From contig PHCQ01000003.1 in the NCBI GenBank assembly GCA_002840835.1, positions 62,001 through 126,000 on the forward strand: 64,000 nt of DNA. Direction: 5' to 3'. Under the pieces are notes generated by a model. It ran no database searches. It saw nothing but the letters and a program-made list of their open reading frames with translations, and was not told where the DNA came from. The DNA is from Betaproteobacteria bacterium HGW-Betaproteobacteria-16 (GTDB lineage: Bacteria > Pseudomonadota > Gammaproteobacteria > Burkholderiales > Burkholderiaceae_C). A program made the position numbers and the translations under genes. Positions 42,701 through 49,171 of the stretch are shown in pieces. Within the stretch, counting starts at the first letter, position 1, and each line of letters starts with the position of its first letter.

Positions 42701-43146
42701 AGTTGTGCAATGCGTCGCGCCTGGTCCGAAGCCAGGGCATTCATCGGGTAAATCACCAGCGCCTTGATACCCGACTCACCCGCGGCGCGTGCGCGAGCAC
42801 AGTGGTCCAGCACCGGGTAGAGGAAACACTCGGTCTTGCCGCTGCCCGTACCCGTGGCCACCAGCGTGCTGGCGGCTTGACGTTGGCTGGAGAGGCGTTG
42901 CCAGGATTGTTCTTGGTGGCTGAACCCCGGAAAGGCTGTTTCGAAGGTGGTGAAGAAGTCGCGTCCGGTCTGCCCAGGTTCGAAGGGCAGGCCCACCTGC
43001 ACATATGGCCCTTTCAGCCACGCTGACTCATCCTCGACGAACCGGCTCATCAAGCCGTGCATGAATGCATCAGCTGGTTCGAATGCGGTGACCAAGAACT
43101 GTTTCAGACCGGACTGGATATCTTTTGCCAGCAGCGATGGGAGCAT
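36739..43146 (-). CDS. Giant DEAD-like helicase with DUF1998 and Vsr-like nuclease region (DruE-like)
   Basis: This 2135-aa SF2 helicase has Walker A ATGTGSGKTE (97-106), box VVDELH (about 230-235), AGTSATLG (266-273) and a distant motif VI QRMGRAGRRDG (1051-1061). The helicase core is split by more than 700 residues that carry cysteine pairs (480/483, 539/542, 552/555, 586/589). More zinc-type pairs lie at 1350/1353, 1369/1372 and 1481/1484. A DUF1998-type segment follows (YDSVPGGTGYLH, about 1592-1603, with four cysteines at 1627-1641), then KPDFVIW and FCDGWAYHKD (about 1753-1782), resembling a Vsr/PD-(D/E)XK nuclease. Size and layout recall Druantia DruE and the DISARM helicases. Function is inferred. 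Confidence 0.85.
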   Translation of the reverse strand: MLPSLLAKDIQSGLKQFLVTAFEPADAFMHGLMSRFVEDESAWLKGPYVQVGLPFEPGQTGRDFFTTFETAFPGFSHQEQSWQRLSSQRQAASTLVATGTGSGKTECFLYPVLDHCARARAAGESGIKALVIYPMNALASDQARRIAQLVASVSAFAGLRVGLYVGGNAGAPGEGVVMRPNNVITDRETLRKHPPDILLTNYKMLDYLMLRPKDRQLWSTNGPDTLRYVVVDELHTFDGAQGTDLALLLRRLQARLKVPKNYLICAGTSATLGGTSDTGPLREYARQIFGVPFGEDSVVTENRQSVGIFLEDATVDFMFLFRPELNDTLEPAQYATPEAAVEAWFALFFPDEPKPVDVSDKTWRKGLGQLLKRHQLFVNLLKLLKGSAVGYDELAEAFARNMPAANNAQVRSVLDALLVLVAWALREGNQPLVTLRLQLWVRELRRMVGKLSVSADDVKFRSERDLPGERDGVYLPMVQCSQCRTTGWLSRMVQGSNKLSTQLDEIYNTWFARRPEAARLYAAQSIGRSHVEGVNQQVCVSCGNVQQGNEACLACGHQELLPVFRVTAQRTQVVGQAQYTRHDNTCPGCGEQNQLLLLGARNATLGSQVVESSWASVFNDDKKLIAFSDSVQDAAHRAGFFGARTYLNNVRTALAHVMDELAKPSLTWAEFLTLSEGQFDQPGSILHMPPENLVSEFLGPNMAWQHDWAVELQQHQRLSANSRLPGRVKKRLLWQAFSEMTYFSQRGRTLERIGKATLSVPWVKVDAAATALMPTLREQFGLREVEQNTVTQWLWGALTHMRRRGGVMHPELTVYAGDGNVYGWLKSGGRNEWTPKMGEHSPRPVFLTLGTQRDFDKLSGTTRATWYDRWAMAALGGQALVDKKMAAELYKAALGVLQAEGVLLLTQHHQGDTYALNPDVLELDTDVAFVTTAGNKRRLAVSRRDAEHLLGMPCLDAVESHYEVLIPTAASWWARRFSQGDLRRVITAEHTGLLERPVREALESRFKDKHPKPWYENLLSATPTLEMGVDIGDLSSVMLCSVPPNQASFLQRMGRAGRRDGNAMTTTLADGSSPHDLYFFAETEEMISGEVSPPGVFLQAAEVLRRQLFAFCMDDWVASLRSTTALPDKTSQALDAMDQAKQDRFPYIFCDYVLAHDERLFQGFVQLLAEDVGEVVRTRLLDFMQGQGQVDGLRTRLLKALEELLEERRSYKKRKDELDKAKARAQQQPQDESTRAEIDNLLRERDKLLELIKEINTRDLLNTLTDAGLIPNYAFPEAGVELKSVLWRKRGSDEPGQGAYVTLTTQKYERPAHSALSEFAPENRFYANQRRVEVDQINMNLAKADDWRFCPSCHHMQNLAVEADVHATCPRCGDAMWSDAAQKRTLLRFKQAIANSNDADVRIDDSAEDREPKYYVRQLMADFLPSSIREAWQLSTGALPFGFEFISRATFRDVNFGELSKPGEAFKVADKESSRPGFRLCKHCGKVQKPPRRNSDPGGQSHSFDCPKHGSDDPANLLECLYLYREFESEALRILVPYTKNGVDERVVQSFMAAVQLGLKKRFGGKVDHLRMVLQDEPGKDGGPRKHYVMLYDSVPGGTGYLHQLLAHDAGTLSEVLKLALEALNTCSCNEDPEKDGCYRCLYQYRLGRSMEQVSRDMAKAVLSELVASLDQLERVETISDIFINPNFDSVLEARFIESLKRLGGVGGIPMVKLVQDIVNGKSGYVLEVGKQRYRVEPQCEVGTDQGVAFPSKPDFVIWPWAASSKRKPIAVFCDGWAYHKDSAREDAQKRSAIVAGGSMWVWSVTHNDVMSALAGSLDSDLDSPLVAMSRHNGTVAPPTVPRAQEKAFTQHQVARLLQWLATGADEQGQDAGLEQLRRNALWLGFLMIPSTSEDKTVCAHQMGQWLPRLPAAIREPGKGFAPCASNPNGVCSMTGWWPLSMAKGEIPSAGWTAPGVVALDVMSSDSESDLHLAWRRWLQLFNAVQCLPGVLLVTTSGLDGHDYDALSVDSSTQGAAPAQAADQAALHQAWAEAISRVLGDLNAGLTALAHAGAPIPEVGLELADEKGCVLADAEMAWTHAKVAVLRPDQDDLTQSWQDAGWTVVLLDESHTLVSGQPWPLAIAPLLGLELKNEE
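40728..40736 (-). repeat. G9 homopolymer inside the giant helicase gene
   Basis: Nine consecutive C on the plus strand (G9 on the coding strand) encode part of Arg-Gly-Gly-Val at about residues 804-807. A one-base slip would shift the frame and truncate the 2135-aa protein at well under half length. Confidence 0.9.
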
Positions 43147-43213
43147 TCGAAATTTCCTACATACACCAAAATATCGGGCGATTTGGCATTAGTGATAGTA
43201 GCGTCAAATCACT

Positions 43214-45061
43214 TCAGCAAGCGTCTTTATTGACGTAACTATCAAGCCACCGCGACTGATTAACGATTGGAATCAATGGCTCCATTGCTTCAACCTGCTT
43301 AATCGTTCCTATGTGAAGTTGACTCAATCCATAAGCAACCGATAGCCGGTCGTATTCTCCCCGTGAGACGCCGTCTGCTCTCAGATTTCCTGGCAAAGTC
43401 AGTTCTCGATGAAGAGCGTTGAGCCAACTGCAGTTTGGCGTCTTATTCAGTGCTGATTTTAGATTTCTGTAAAATGCATGACGAGACCCCCCCCCGCAAA
43501 GAAAGAATGGCATTCCTGAAATGCTCTCCACAGGCAATAAATTCTCTTTCTTCGTTCTGTATAATACTCGTCCAGCTACTTGGTTCAAGATAAGATTGAA
43601 AAATTCATCGTCGGCGCTTTTTGCGCCTCCTGCCAATAGAACTTCGACACCCTCAACGTAATCCATATACGAGGCAGGGAAATGACCGCGATACTCGGTC
43701 GGAAGAAGGAGCGCTCCCATTTCTACTGCCGCTGCCTGACCATGCGCAGATAGATTCAGATGAGCCTGCCACCATCGAGTCCGGTGGCGGTGCAGGTTGA
43801 CAGCCCCATACGCTTCGACTGCGTTTGTAAAAAAACTGAAAGACGTCGTGCCGCTGGATGTCTTCTTAACTTTGAAAACACTGGCATCGACAGTACCTGC
43901 TCCCACGTCCACCATTAGGTATATGTTGGGGTGCCTAGGGTCGAACTGAACGGAGCTTACAAAGCCGTGAATCTGCGCGGCAAGTTCTGGCATTACCAAA
44001 ATTTCGACTTCGTCGGGTTCATCCGAGGCTGGTTTTCGCTGTACCCATGCATCGAGGCATTGCTTGTGGGTGAGTCTCCCTTCTTGGCCAGCCAAGCTCC
44101 ATGCGACTTCACCCAGTCTTTTGAACAATTGAGCACTTTGGGCAGATGTCGCTTGGTCAGCAGGTTGACCTATCGCCAACGACCAAAGAATATCCGCTTG
44201 AATATATTGTTCCCCTCGTTCGCGGAACAGCCATGCACGAGACGCTCGAATGACAAGCGCAAGGTATGCGCAGACCCTTGCACATTTAGTAGGGTCTGAC
44301 GGAGCAGCTAGCATCGATAGCTTTAAATCGTTGTGGAGCGGGCCCGTATCTCCTAATTTGTAGTTTTCGCCGTCATCGCTAAGGTGGGATGGCAGAAGGT
44401 AGGAGGCCACTCCCGCAGTGTTCAAAAAGGGGACCGCATAAGCTTCCTTGAGAGAGCGGTCTCCAATCACGACCTTCGTACACGAGGTCCCAAAGTCTAT
44501 GCCTATGACGACTTCGCGAGCTGTTATTTTTCTTGCATCTGGAACACCTGTTAGGGCACCAAGATTTTCATCAAATTCAGCATGCAAGTTTTCAGTGTAT
44601 TGCAAAGGCTTCCAAGCTAACCTTGCCTCCCGAAGGTACTTAAGTCGAATTTCGGGCGCCTGAGGTGTGGGAGGCCTCTCAGCTTTCTGCCGCAAATCAA
44701 CAGGAGCGTTGTAGCGGGGTGGTGAACGCCGAGCGGGCTTCGCCTGCAGCCTTTCTTGTGCTCGCTTGCGCTGGCGCAAGTACTCTTGAGCATTCCCCCC
44801 TTTTTTGTTTTTCCCCCTTTTTGGCTCAATACTTGGTTGAGTATTTTCCGTGGAAGCATTTACGTTGGCTAGCGAGACCTCACCACGAAGCAGGCTGGTA
44901 ATTGCGTTGGCGGGGTTCTGCTTTCCAGGGGCTGGTAACAGCGGAAGCTTTAGTGTGGTCTTTGCTGTTGTGGTTGCTAGGTCTGAAGGACCAATGCTTT
45001 GTTTGGAATCATTTGCGGCTTGAAGCGCTGCTTCATAAGCTTGCTTAAACGACAATGCCAT
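43214..45061 (-). CDS. Hsp70/actin-fold ATPase with disordered N-terminus
   Basis: The 615-aa protein has a low-complexity, Lys/Arg/Pro-rich N-terminal tail (about 1-175) and then an actin-like ATPase fold. Phosphate-1 motif: IGIDFGTSCTKVVIG (186-200). Phosphate-2 motif: YLMVDVGAGTVDASVF (381-396). Adenosine motif: FFLCGGGS (519-526). It lacks a DnaK substrate-binding domain, so it is not a normal chaperone. The gene is richer in A+T than its neighbours. It starts 16 bp after the SNF2 gene and precedes the giant helicase by 67 bp. An ATP-driven sensor or assembly factor for the helicases is my inference. Confidence 0.82.
   Translation of the reverse strand: MALSFKQAYEAALQAANDSKQSIGPSDLATTTAKTTLKLPLLPAPGKQNPANAITSLLRGEVSLANVNASTENTQPSIEPKRGKNKKGGNAQEYLRQRKRAQERLQAKPARRSPPRYNAPVDLRQKAERPPTPQAPEIRLKYLREARLAWKPLQYTENLHAEFDENLGALTGVPDARKITAREVVIGIDFGTSCTKVVIGDRSLKEAYAVPFLNTAGVASYLLPSHLSDDGENYKLGDTGPLHNDLKLSMLAAPSDPTKCARVCAYLALVIRASRAWLFRERGEQYIQADILWSLAIGQPADQATSAQSAQLFKRLGEVAWSLAGQEGRLTHKQCLDAWVQRKPASDEPDEVEILVMPELAAQIHGFVSSVQFDPRHPNIYLMVDVGAGTVDASVFKVKKTSSGTTSFSFFTNAVEAYGAVNLHRHRTRWWQAHLNLSAHGQAAAVEMGALLLPTEYRGHFPASYMDYVEGVEVLLAGGAKSADDEFFNLILNQVAGRVLYRTKKENLLPVESISGMPFFLCGGGSRHAFYRNLKSALNKTPNCSWLNALHRELTLPGNLRADGVSRGEYDRLSVAYGLSQLHIGTIKQVEAMEPLIPIVNQSRWLDSYVNKDAC
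43487..43495 (-). repeat. G9 homopolymer inside the Hsp70-like gene
   Basis: Nine C on the plus strand (G9 on the coding strand) encode the three glycines of the adenosine-binding motif CGGGS (residues about 523-525). A single-base slip would remove the last 90 residues. Confidence 0.9.
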
Positions 45062-45077
45062 GCCCCCTCCATTTTTC

Positions 45078-48000
45078 CTAATTTACCCGAATCACGCCGG
45101 ATGAGACGTCTTTCTGACGTGGGTCAAGCGCTTCCTTCAAACTGTTTGCGTGCTTTCTTTCTTCGTACTTTGCCTCTAACTTTTTCAGCTTTCCAAGCTC
45201 CATAGCAATTACTCTTTTGTGCTTCGGATTAGATGAAGCTTGGAAAAGCTTTACCCGCTGCTCGATGGCAGTGCGTCGCCGTTGAACATCTTTGTCCAGC
45301 GACGCGTTCATCTCGCGAATACGGTCCCGATTCTCTCGAAGCTGCGAAGCCTTGGTGTTGATAAATCTTTCTTCGATGGACGCACGACAGTCATCTTGCA
45401 GGGCAGCTGCCTTCTCGTGCTCCATCACGTTCCGTGCAGTGGCGTGCCAGTCCATTCCGTGCAGCGCGGCTGCGTTCACCAGGGTCTCTGCTACATCGTC
45501 TTCGAGAACTTCCCCCGTCTGCAGAGAACGGGCCTCATAGACGAGTCGCTCCACGTCCCTTGGCCCGGCGAACGTCCAACGGACAATCACGTACACATAA
45601 GTACCTGAGGGCACTTCACCTGCCTTGGCGGATGTCAGTTCCACCGCCGTCGTAGGGTAGTAAACCGGACCCTTCTCCGCGGCATTCTGTCTTTCAGAAA
45701 TGAAGCGAATCAACGGGTGGTCCTGGGTGATTTTTTCGACCCCCCTTAAGACATTGCCCGCTTGGTTGTCAAACCATAAAGTGTTTGGGGTGGTGGCGAG
45801 AATGGAAGTACGTCCAAGTAGCTTGGCGCTCGACAAGAACGCGTTGAACGCCACGCGCCCCTCAATCGACAGCTCAAGCTTTCCTTTCCGAACCGTCTCA
45901 TCAGACACCAGCAAGCGAGAGCCGGGGAACTCAGCCTCCAAATAGTCCTTGACGAAGTAGTAAAGGTCATCTCCTCTGATGAACCGACCGAGGTCGAAGG
46001 CAGCCTTGGCCTTGTTCTGAATGAAGTCCCCGTGCCCCAACAGCTCTGCCGACCTTGTGTCCAATTGCTCCTGAGCAAGGCGCAGGTTCTCGAGCGCAAT
46101 TGCAGTTTGTTCAATACGGCGAGCTTCGTCTTCCGGCGTGAGCTTGTGTGAGAGCAAGTCCGTGGTCAATCGTCGAACCTCGTCCCCCAGGATGTCCTCC
46201 ATCGCGCCGAGGGCGGACTTGAAGATGTTGAGTCGGGTCAACAAGCGTTCGTGAACCCGCTCATCCAGCGTGTCTGCGTACACAAGATTCCAGATGAGAA
46301 TCTTGGAAGCCTCTTGGCCAATCCGGTCGATACGGCCAATCCGCTGCTCAACCTTGGCAGGGTTCCATGGCAAGTCGTAGTTCACAAGCAAGCTGGAGAA
46401 CTGAAGGTCAACCCCCTCGGAGGCCACCTCGGAGGAGAGGAGGATGGGTGGACCATCCTCCCGTTCGAAGGCTTGCAGGACTGCCTGCTTGTCCATTCCG
46501 CCGTACAGAACGGCGGACTGTATTCCCATTTCTGCAAGCCGCCGAGCCAGGTACTTCAAAGTATTTCGGTAGAAGGCAAACAGAACGACCTTTTTGCCCG
46601 GGTTGTCGCGCCAGTATGCTTTTAGTCCTCGGCTCAGCTCCAAAAACTTGGAGTCATGGGTCGCCAAAGCGGCCTCGTCACCGCATTCCCGAGCAATAGC
46701 TGAGAGCGTTCTCAGCAGTTCACCAGAACCTTTATCTGGCTTGAATGAACCCGGGGAACGCTGCGGCCTATCTGGTTTCTCTTCATACAACCGGTCTAGC
46801 TCCCCTTCATTCTCATCGTCTTCGACAGCTCCTTTGTCCGAGGATGCACAGAGTCGCTCTTTCCACCCCTCGCAGGCCGCCGCCATACAGCTTGACATTT
46901 GGCGCTGGGGGATGGTCAAGAGAAAGCCTTCAGCCGCATCGGTCTCCTCGCAGTAGTCCCTCACGGCATCCGTCACACGGTCGTAGAAGGTCCGCTCCGT
47001 TTCGCTCATTTCCACCCGCAGGGTGACAGGCTCTCGCTGAACCCGGAACTCGCTCACGTCCCTTTTCAAGGTTCTGGTGATGACCTTGGCACGAGGATTC
47101 ACTCGGTCGAGCAGCTCGGCATACTCCGCACGCCCTCGCGTCGACTGAAGCTGTTCGTCAGTCGGTAGGTGTCCCAACAAGTGCTGGATTTGCTCGCTGT
47201 CATCAAACCAGCGCAATTCGACGGATTCGACCAGGGCGGCTTGAAATTCACTCCTTGTGACGGGGCCAGCCTGAAGTCGGTCACGCAGGGCGACGATAGG
47301 TGCATTGGCCCTGACCGACAGGTCATAAATCCACTCAAGAGCGAAAGCGTCCTCGTCCAAAAGTTGCAGCAGGTTAAACAAATCCGTACTGCGCATCTGT
47401 ATCGGGGTGGCCGAAAGAAGGGCCAACCCATCGGCGACCGGGCGCAACAACGATGCAAACCTATGCGTCTGTGTTCCCTTGTTTCGCAGGTAGTGGGCTT
47501 CGTCAACTATCACCAAGTCCAACAAGGGTTCATCGTCGGCTGACTCCTGCAGAAAACGAGCCAGTTGGGCAGCAGAAGAATTTGAGGCCTCCTCCTCTGC
47601 GTTCCAGCCTTTGGGGGGACGAGTGCCCTGCATGCTCACAACCAGCGCCATTTCCTCCATCGGGTTCTCACGTGCCTTTTGCAGTCGCTCCAGCAACTCC
47701 CCTGCATCCACCTTCTCCGCCTTGACGCCGAAGCGATTGAGGAGCTCGTTGCACCACTTGTCCCGCAGAATGGCAGGGCAGACCACCAAAAGCCGACGTG
47801 CATCCTGGCGCGCCCGCAGCTCCGTCCAGATGAGGCCCGCTTCAATCGTTTTCCCTAAGCCCACCTCGTCCGCAATCACGATGCCTCGGCTTGGCGAGTC
47901 CAGGAACTGAAGGACAGGCTTGAACTGATAGGGCAAGAACTTGGTGTTGGTGGCGTTCAGGCTGTAGATGAGGTTGGCCAGCCGACCACTCAATCGGTAG

Positions 48001-48239
48001 TATGTGATGGCCCCTCTCAGATGTGCAGCACCACCGTAGCTACCACGCTGCATGAGCAGATAGGGGTCGGTAACTTCGGCTTCTACCTTTTCCAGGGTGG
48101 CCGCTAACACGGGCTCAATGCCGTCTGGGAATGAAACAACCAATCGCTGTCGCCGACCTTCCCCAATGGGAGGGTCACTGGTCAAGACCCCGATTCGACT
48201 CGGGTTGTCCTTCAACCGGACTCGGTCACCGGGTTGCAT
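45078..48239 (-). CDS. SNF2/RapA-type helicase (1053 aa)
   Basis: An N-terminal SH3-like or Tudor-like segment (MQPGDRVRLK ... RRQRLVVSFPDG) precedes a SNF2-family ATPase: DEVGLGKTIEAG (124-135), VDEAHYLRN (245-253), LLSATP (274-279), and the C-lobe with SEVASEGVDL and EQRIGRIDRIGQ (631-642). This layout is close to RapA/HepA, which recycles RNA polymerase, and to SNF2 proteins of DISARM-like and other defence operons. The basic, helical C-terminus (about 930-1053) may be coiled coil. A 14-bp overlap with a short upstream reading frame suggests coupled translation. Confidence 0.9.
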   Translation of the reverse strand: MQPGDRVRLKDNPSRIGVLTSDPPIGEGRRQRLVVSFPDGIEPVLAATLEKVEAEVTDPYLLMQRGSYGGAAHLRGAITYYRLSGRLANLIYSLNATNTKFLPYQFKPVLQFLDSPSRGIVIADEVGLGKTIEAGLIWTELRARQDARRLLVVCPAILRDKWCNELLNRFGVKAEKVDAGELLERLQKARENPMEEMALVVSMQGTRPPKGWNAEEEASNSSAAQLARFLQESADDEPLLDLVIVDEAHYLRNKGTQTHRFASLLRPVADGLALLSATPIQMRSTDLFNLLQLLDEDAFALEWIYDLSVRANAPIVALRDRLQAGPVTRSEFQAALVESVELRWFDDSEQIQHLLGHLPTDEQLQSTRGRAEYAELLDRVNPRAKVITRTLKRDVSEFRVQREPVTLRVEMSETERTFYDRVTDAVRDYCEETDAAEGFLLTIPQRQMSSCMAAACEGWKERLCASSDKGAVEDDENEGELDRLYEEKPDRPQRSPGSFKPDKGSGELLRTLSAIARECGDEAALATHDSKFLELSRGLKAYWRDNPGKKVVLFAFYRNTLKYLARRLAEMGIQSAVLYGGMDKQAVLQAFEREDGPPILLSSEVASEGVDLQFSSLLVNYDLPWNPAKVEQRIGRIDRIGQEASKILIWNLVYADTLDERVHERLLTRLNIFKSALGAMEDILGDEVRRLTTDLLSHKLTPEDEARRIEQTAIALENLRLAQEQLDTRSAELLGHGDFIQNKAKAAFDLGRFIRGDDLYYFVKDYLEAEFPGSRLLVSDETVRKGKLELSIEGRVAFNAFLSSAKLLGRTSILATTPNTLWFDNQAGNVLRGVEKITQDHPLIRFISERQNAAEKGPVYYPTTAVELTSAKAGEVPSGTYVYVIVRWTFAGPRDVERLVYEARSLQTGEVLEDDVAETLVNAAALHGMDWHATARNVMEHEKAAALQDDCRASIEERFINTKASQLRENRDRIREMNASLDKDVQRRRTAIEQRVKLFQASSNPKHKRVIAMELGKLKKLEAKYEERKHANSLKEALDPRQKDVSSGVIRVN

Positions 48240-48384
48240 GCATCTGCCCTCGCGTCAACACATGAACCTCGTTGCCTTCCAAACTTGCATCCGTCTTGAC
48301 GTTGCCTGCGGCTGAAAGTAGGCGTCGAGCCTCGGCCTGTCTTTGGCAGTTCTTGGACATGGAGAGCAGCTGGCTTTGCTTCAT
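48226..48384 (-). CDS. Possible 52-aa protein coupled to both neighbours
   Basis: A 52-codon frame starts at 48384 as part of an ATGA overlap with the stop of the 241-aa gene and ends 14 bp inside the SNF2 gene. The product is basic and polar with no recognisable domain (MKQSQLLSMSKNCQRQAEAR at its start). The junction overlaps argue that it is translated, perhaps mainly to couple translation. Without homologues this remains uncertain. Confidence 0.45.
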   Translation of the reverse strand: MKQSQLLSMSKNCQRQAEARRLLSAAGNVKTDASLEGNEVHVLTRGQMHATR

Positions 48385-49106
48385 TTCCGCTTGCCCTTCT
48401 TGGGCGAAGTGGGCCGCCATCCCAGAACCTGCTCCACGTGCTGCCAGGTGTCGTTCAGCAGCTTGCGCTCCCCGACAGCTTGTACCCCCTCACGAAGGTC
48501 GTTCAGGGGAAACCAACGTCCACCTGGTTCTTCGTAAAAGAGGCGTGTGTACACATTTCCGGTGTTGGAGATACGGTGCGTTTCATAGGCCTGTGACAGC
48601 AGGGTCAGCGCGTGATTGAGGCTGATGGCGTTTTGTGTCGCAAACCCTGAAGGCATTAAGACGGTGCTCCCTACCAGCTCGGTGCGCTCGAGGCCTTTGA
48701 GTTTTAACCACAGTCCACCAGGCTCAACCACCGTGACCAAATCCATCTGGCGGGATTTGGGTTTGCTGGGGCCAAGCGTGACGCACTCGAATCGCGTCGT
48801 ACCAGGTGGGACACTCGGTGGGAACACCTCGGGCCACTTACCGACTCTTGCCCCCTTCTTGCTCTGGTCGCTCAGCGCGACATGCAGGCGCGCTCCTTCA
48901 TGGAGTATCTTGATGACGAGCTCTTGGCTGACGCGCTTTCGAAAATCCTCGTCAGTGATGCCATCCGCATTGATGGTGAGTTCACCAAGCGTGCCCTCTC
49001 TGACTGGAACGTCGCCCCCATAGAAAAACTCCCAATGGTCGCCGACGCGTTTGACGGGCACCGTAACCTTGGCGCGCCAATCTGGGTTGAAGTAGCCCCC
49101 TGTCAT
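48381..49106 (-). CDS. Unrecognised 241-aa protein of the helicase array
   Basis: I do not recognise this protein. It appears soluble, with no signal peptide or membrane helix, and mixes beta-type stretches with charged loops. Its tail is very basic (SPKKGKRK). Features that could anchor a search are EFFYGGDVPVREGTLGEL near residue 25 and the RWFPLNDLREGV segment near 195. Its place between the DUF262 gene and the SNF2 gene, with an ATGA overlap downstream, makes it a likely dedicated component of the system. Confidence 0.75.
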   Translation of the reverse strand: MTGGYFNPDWRAKVTVPVKRVGDHWEFFYGGDVPVREGTLGELTINADGITDEDFRKRVSQELVIKILHEGARLHVALSDQSKKGARVGKWPEVFPPSVPPGTTRFECVTLGPSKPKSRQMDLVTVVEPGGLWLKLKGLERTELVGSTVLMPSGFATQNAISLNHALTLLSQAYETHRISNTGNVYTRLFYEEPGGRWFPLNDLREGVQAVGERKLLNDTWQHVEQVLGWRPTSPKKGKRK

Positions 49107-49171
49107 CGCTCTAACCCCCGGCTGCCTTTGGGAGCCCGAATGCGACAGCTTGTTGCATCAGACTTCTCATT

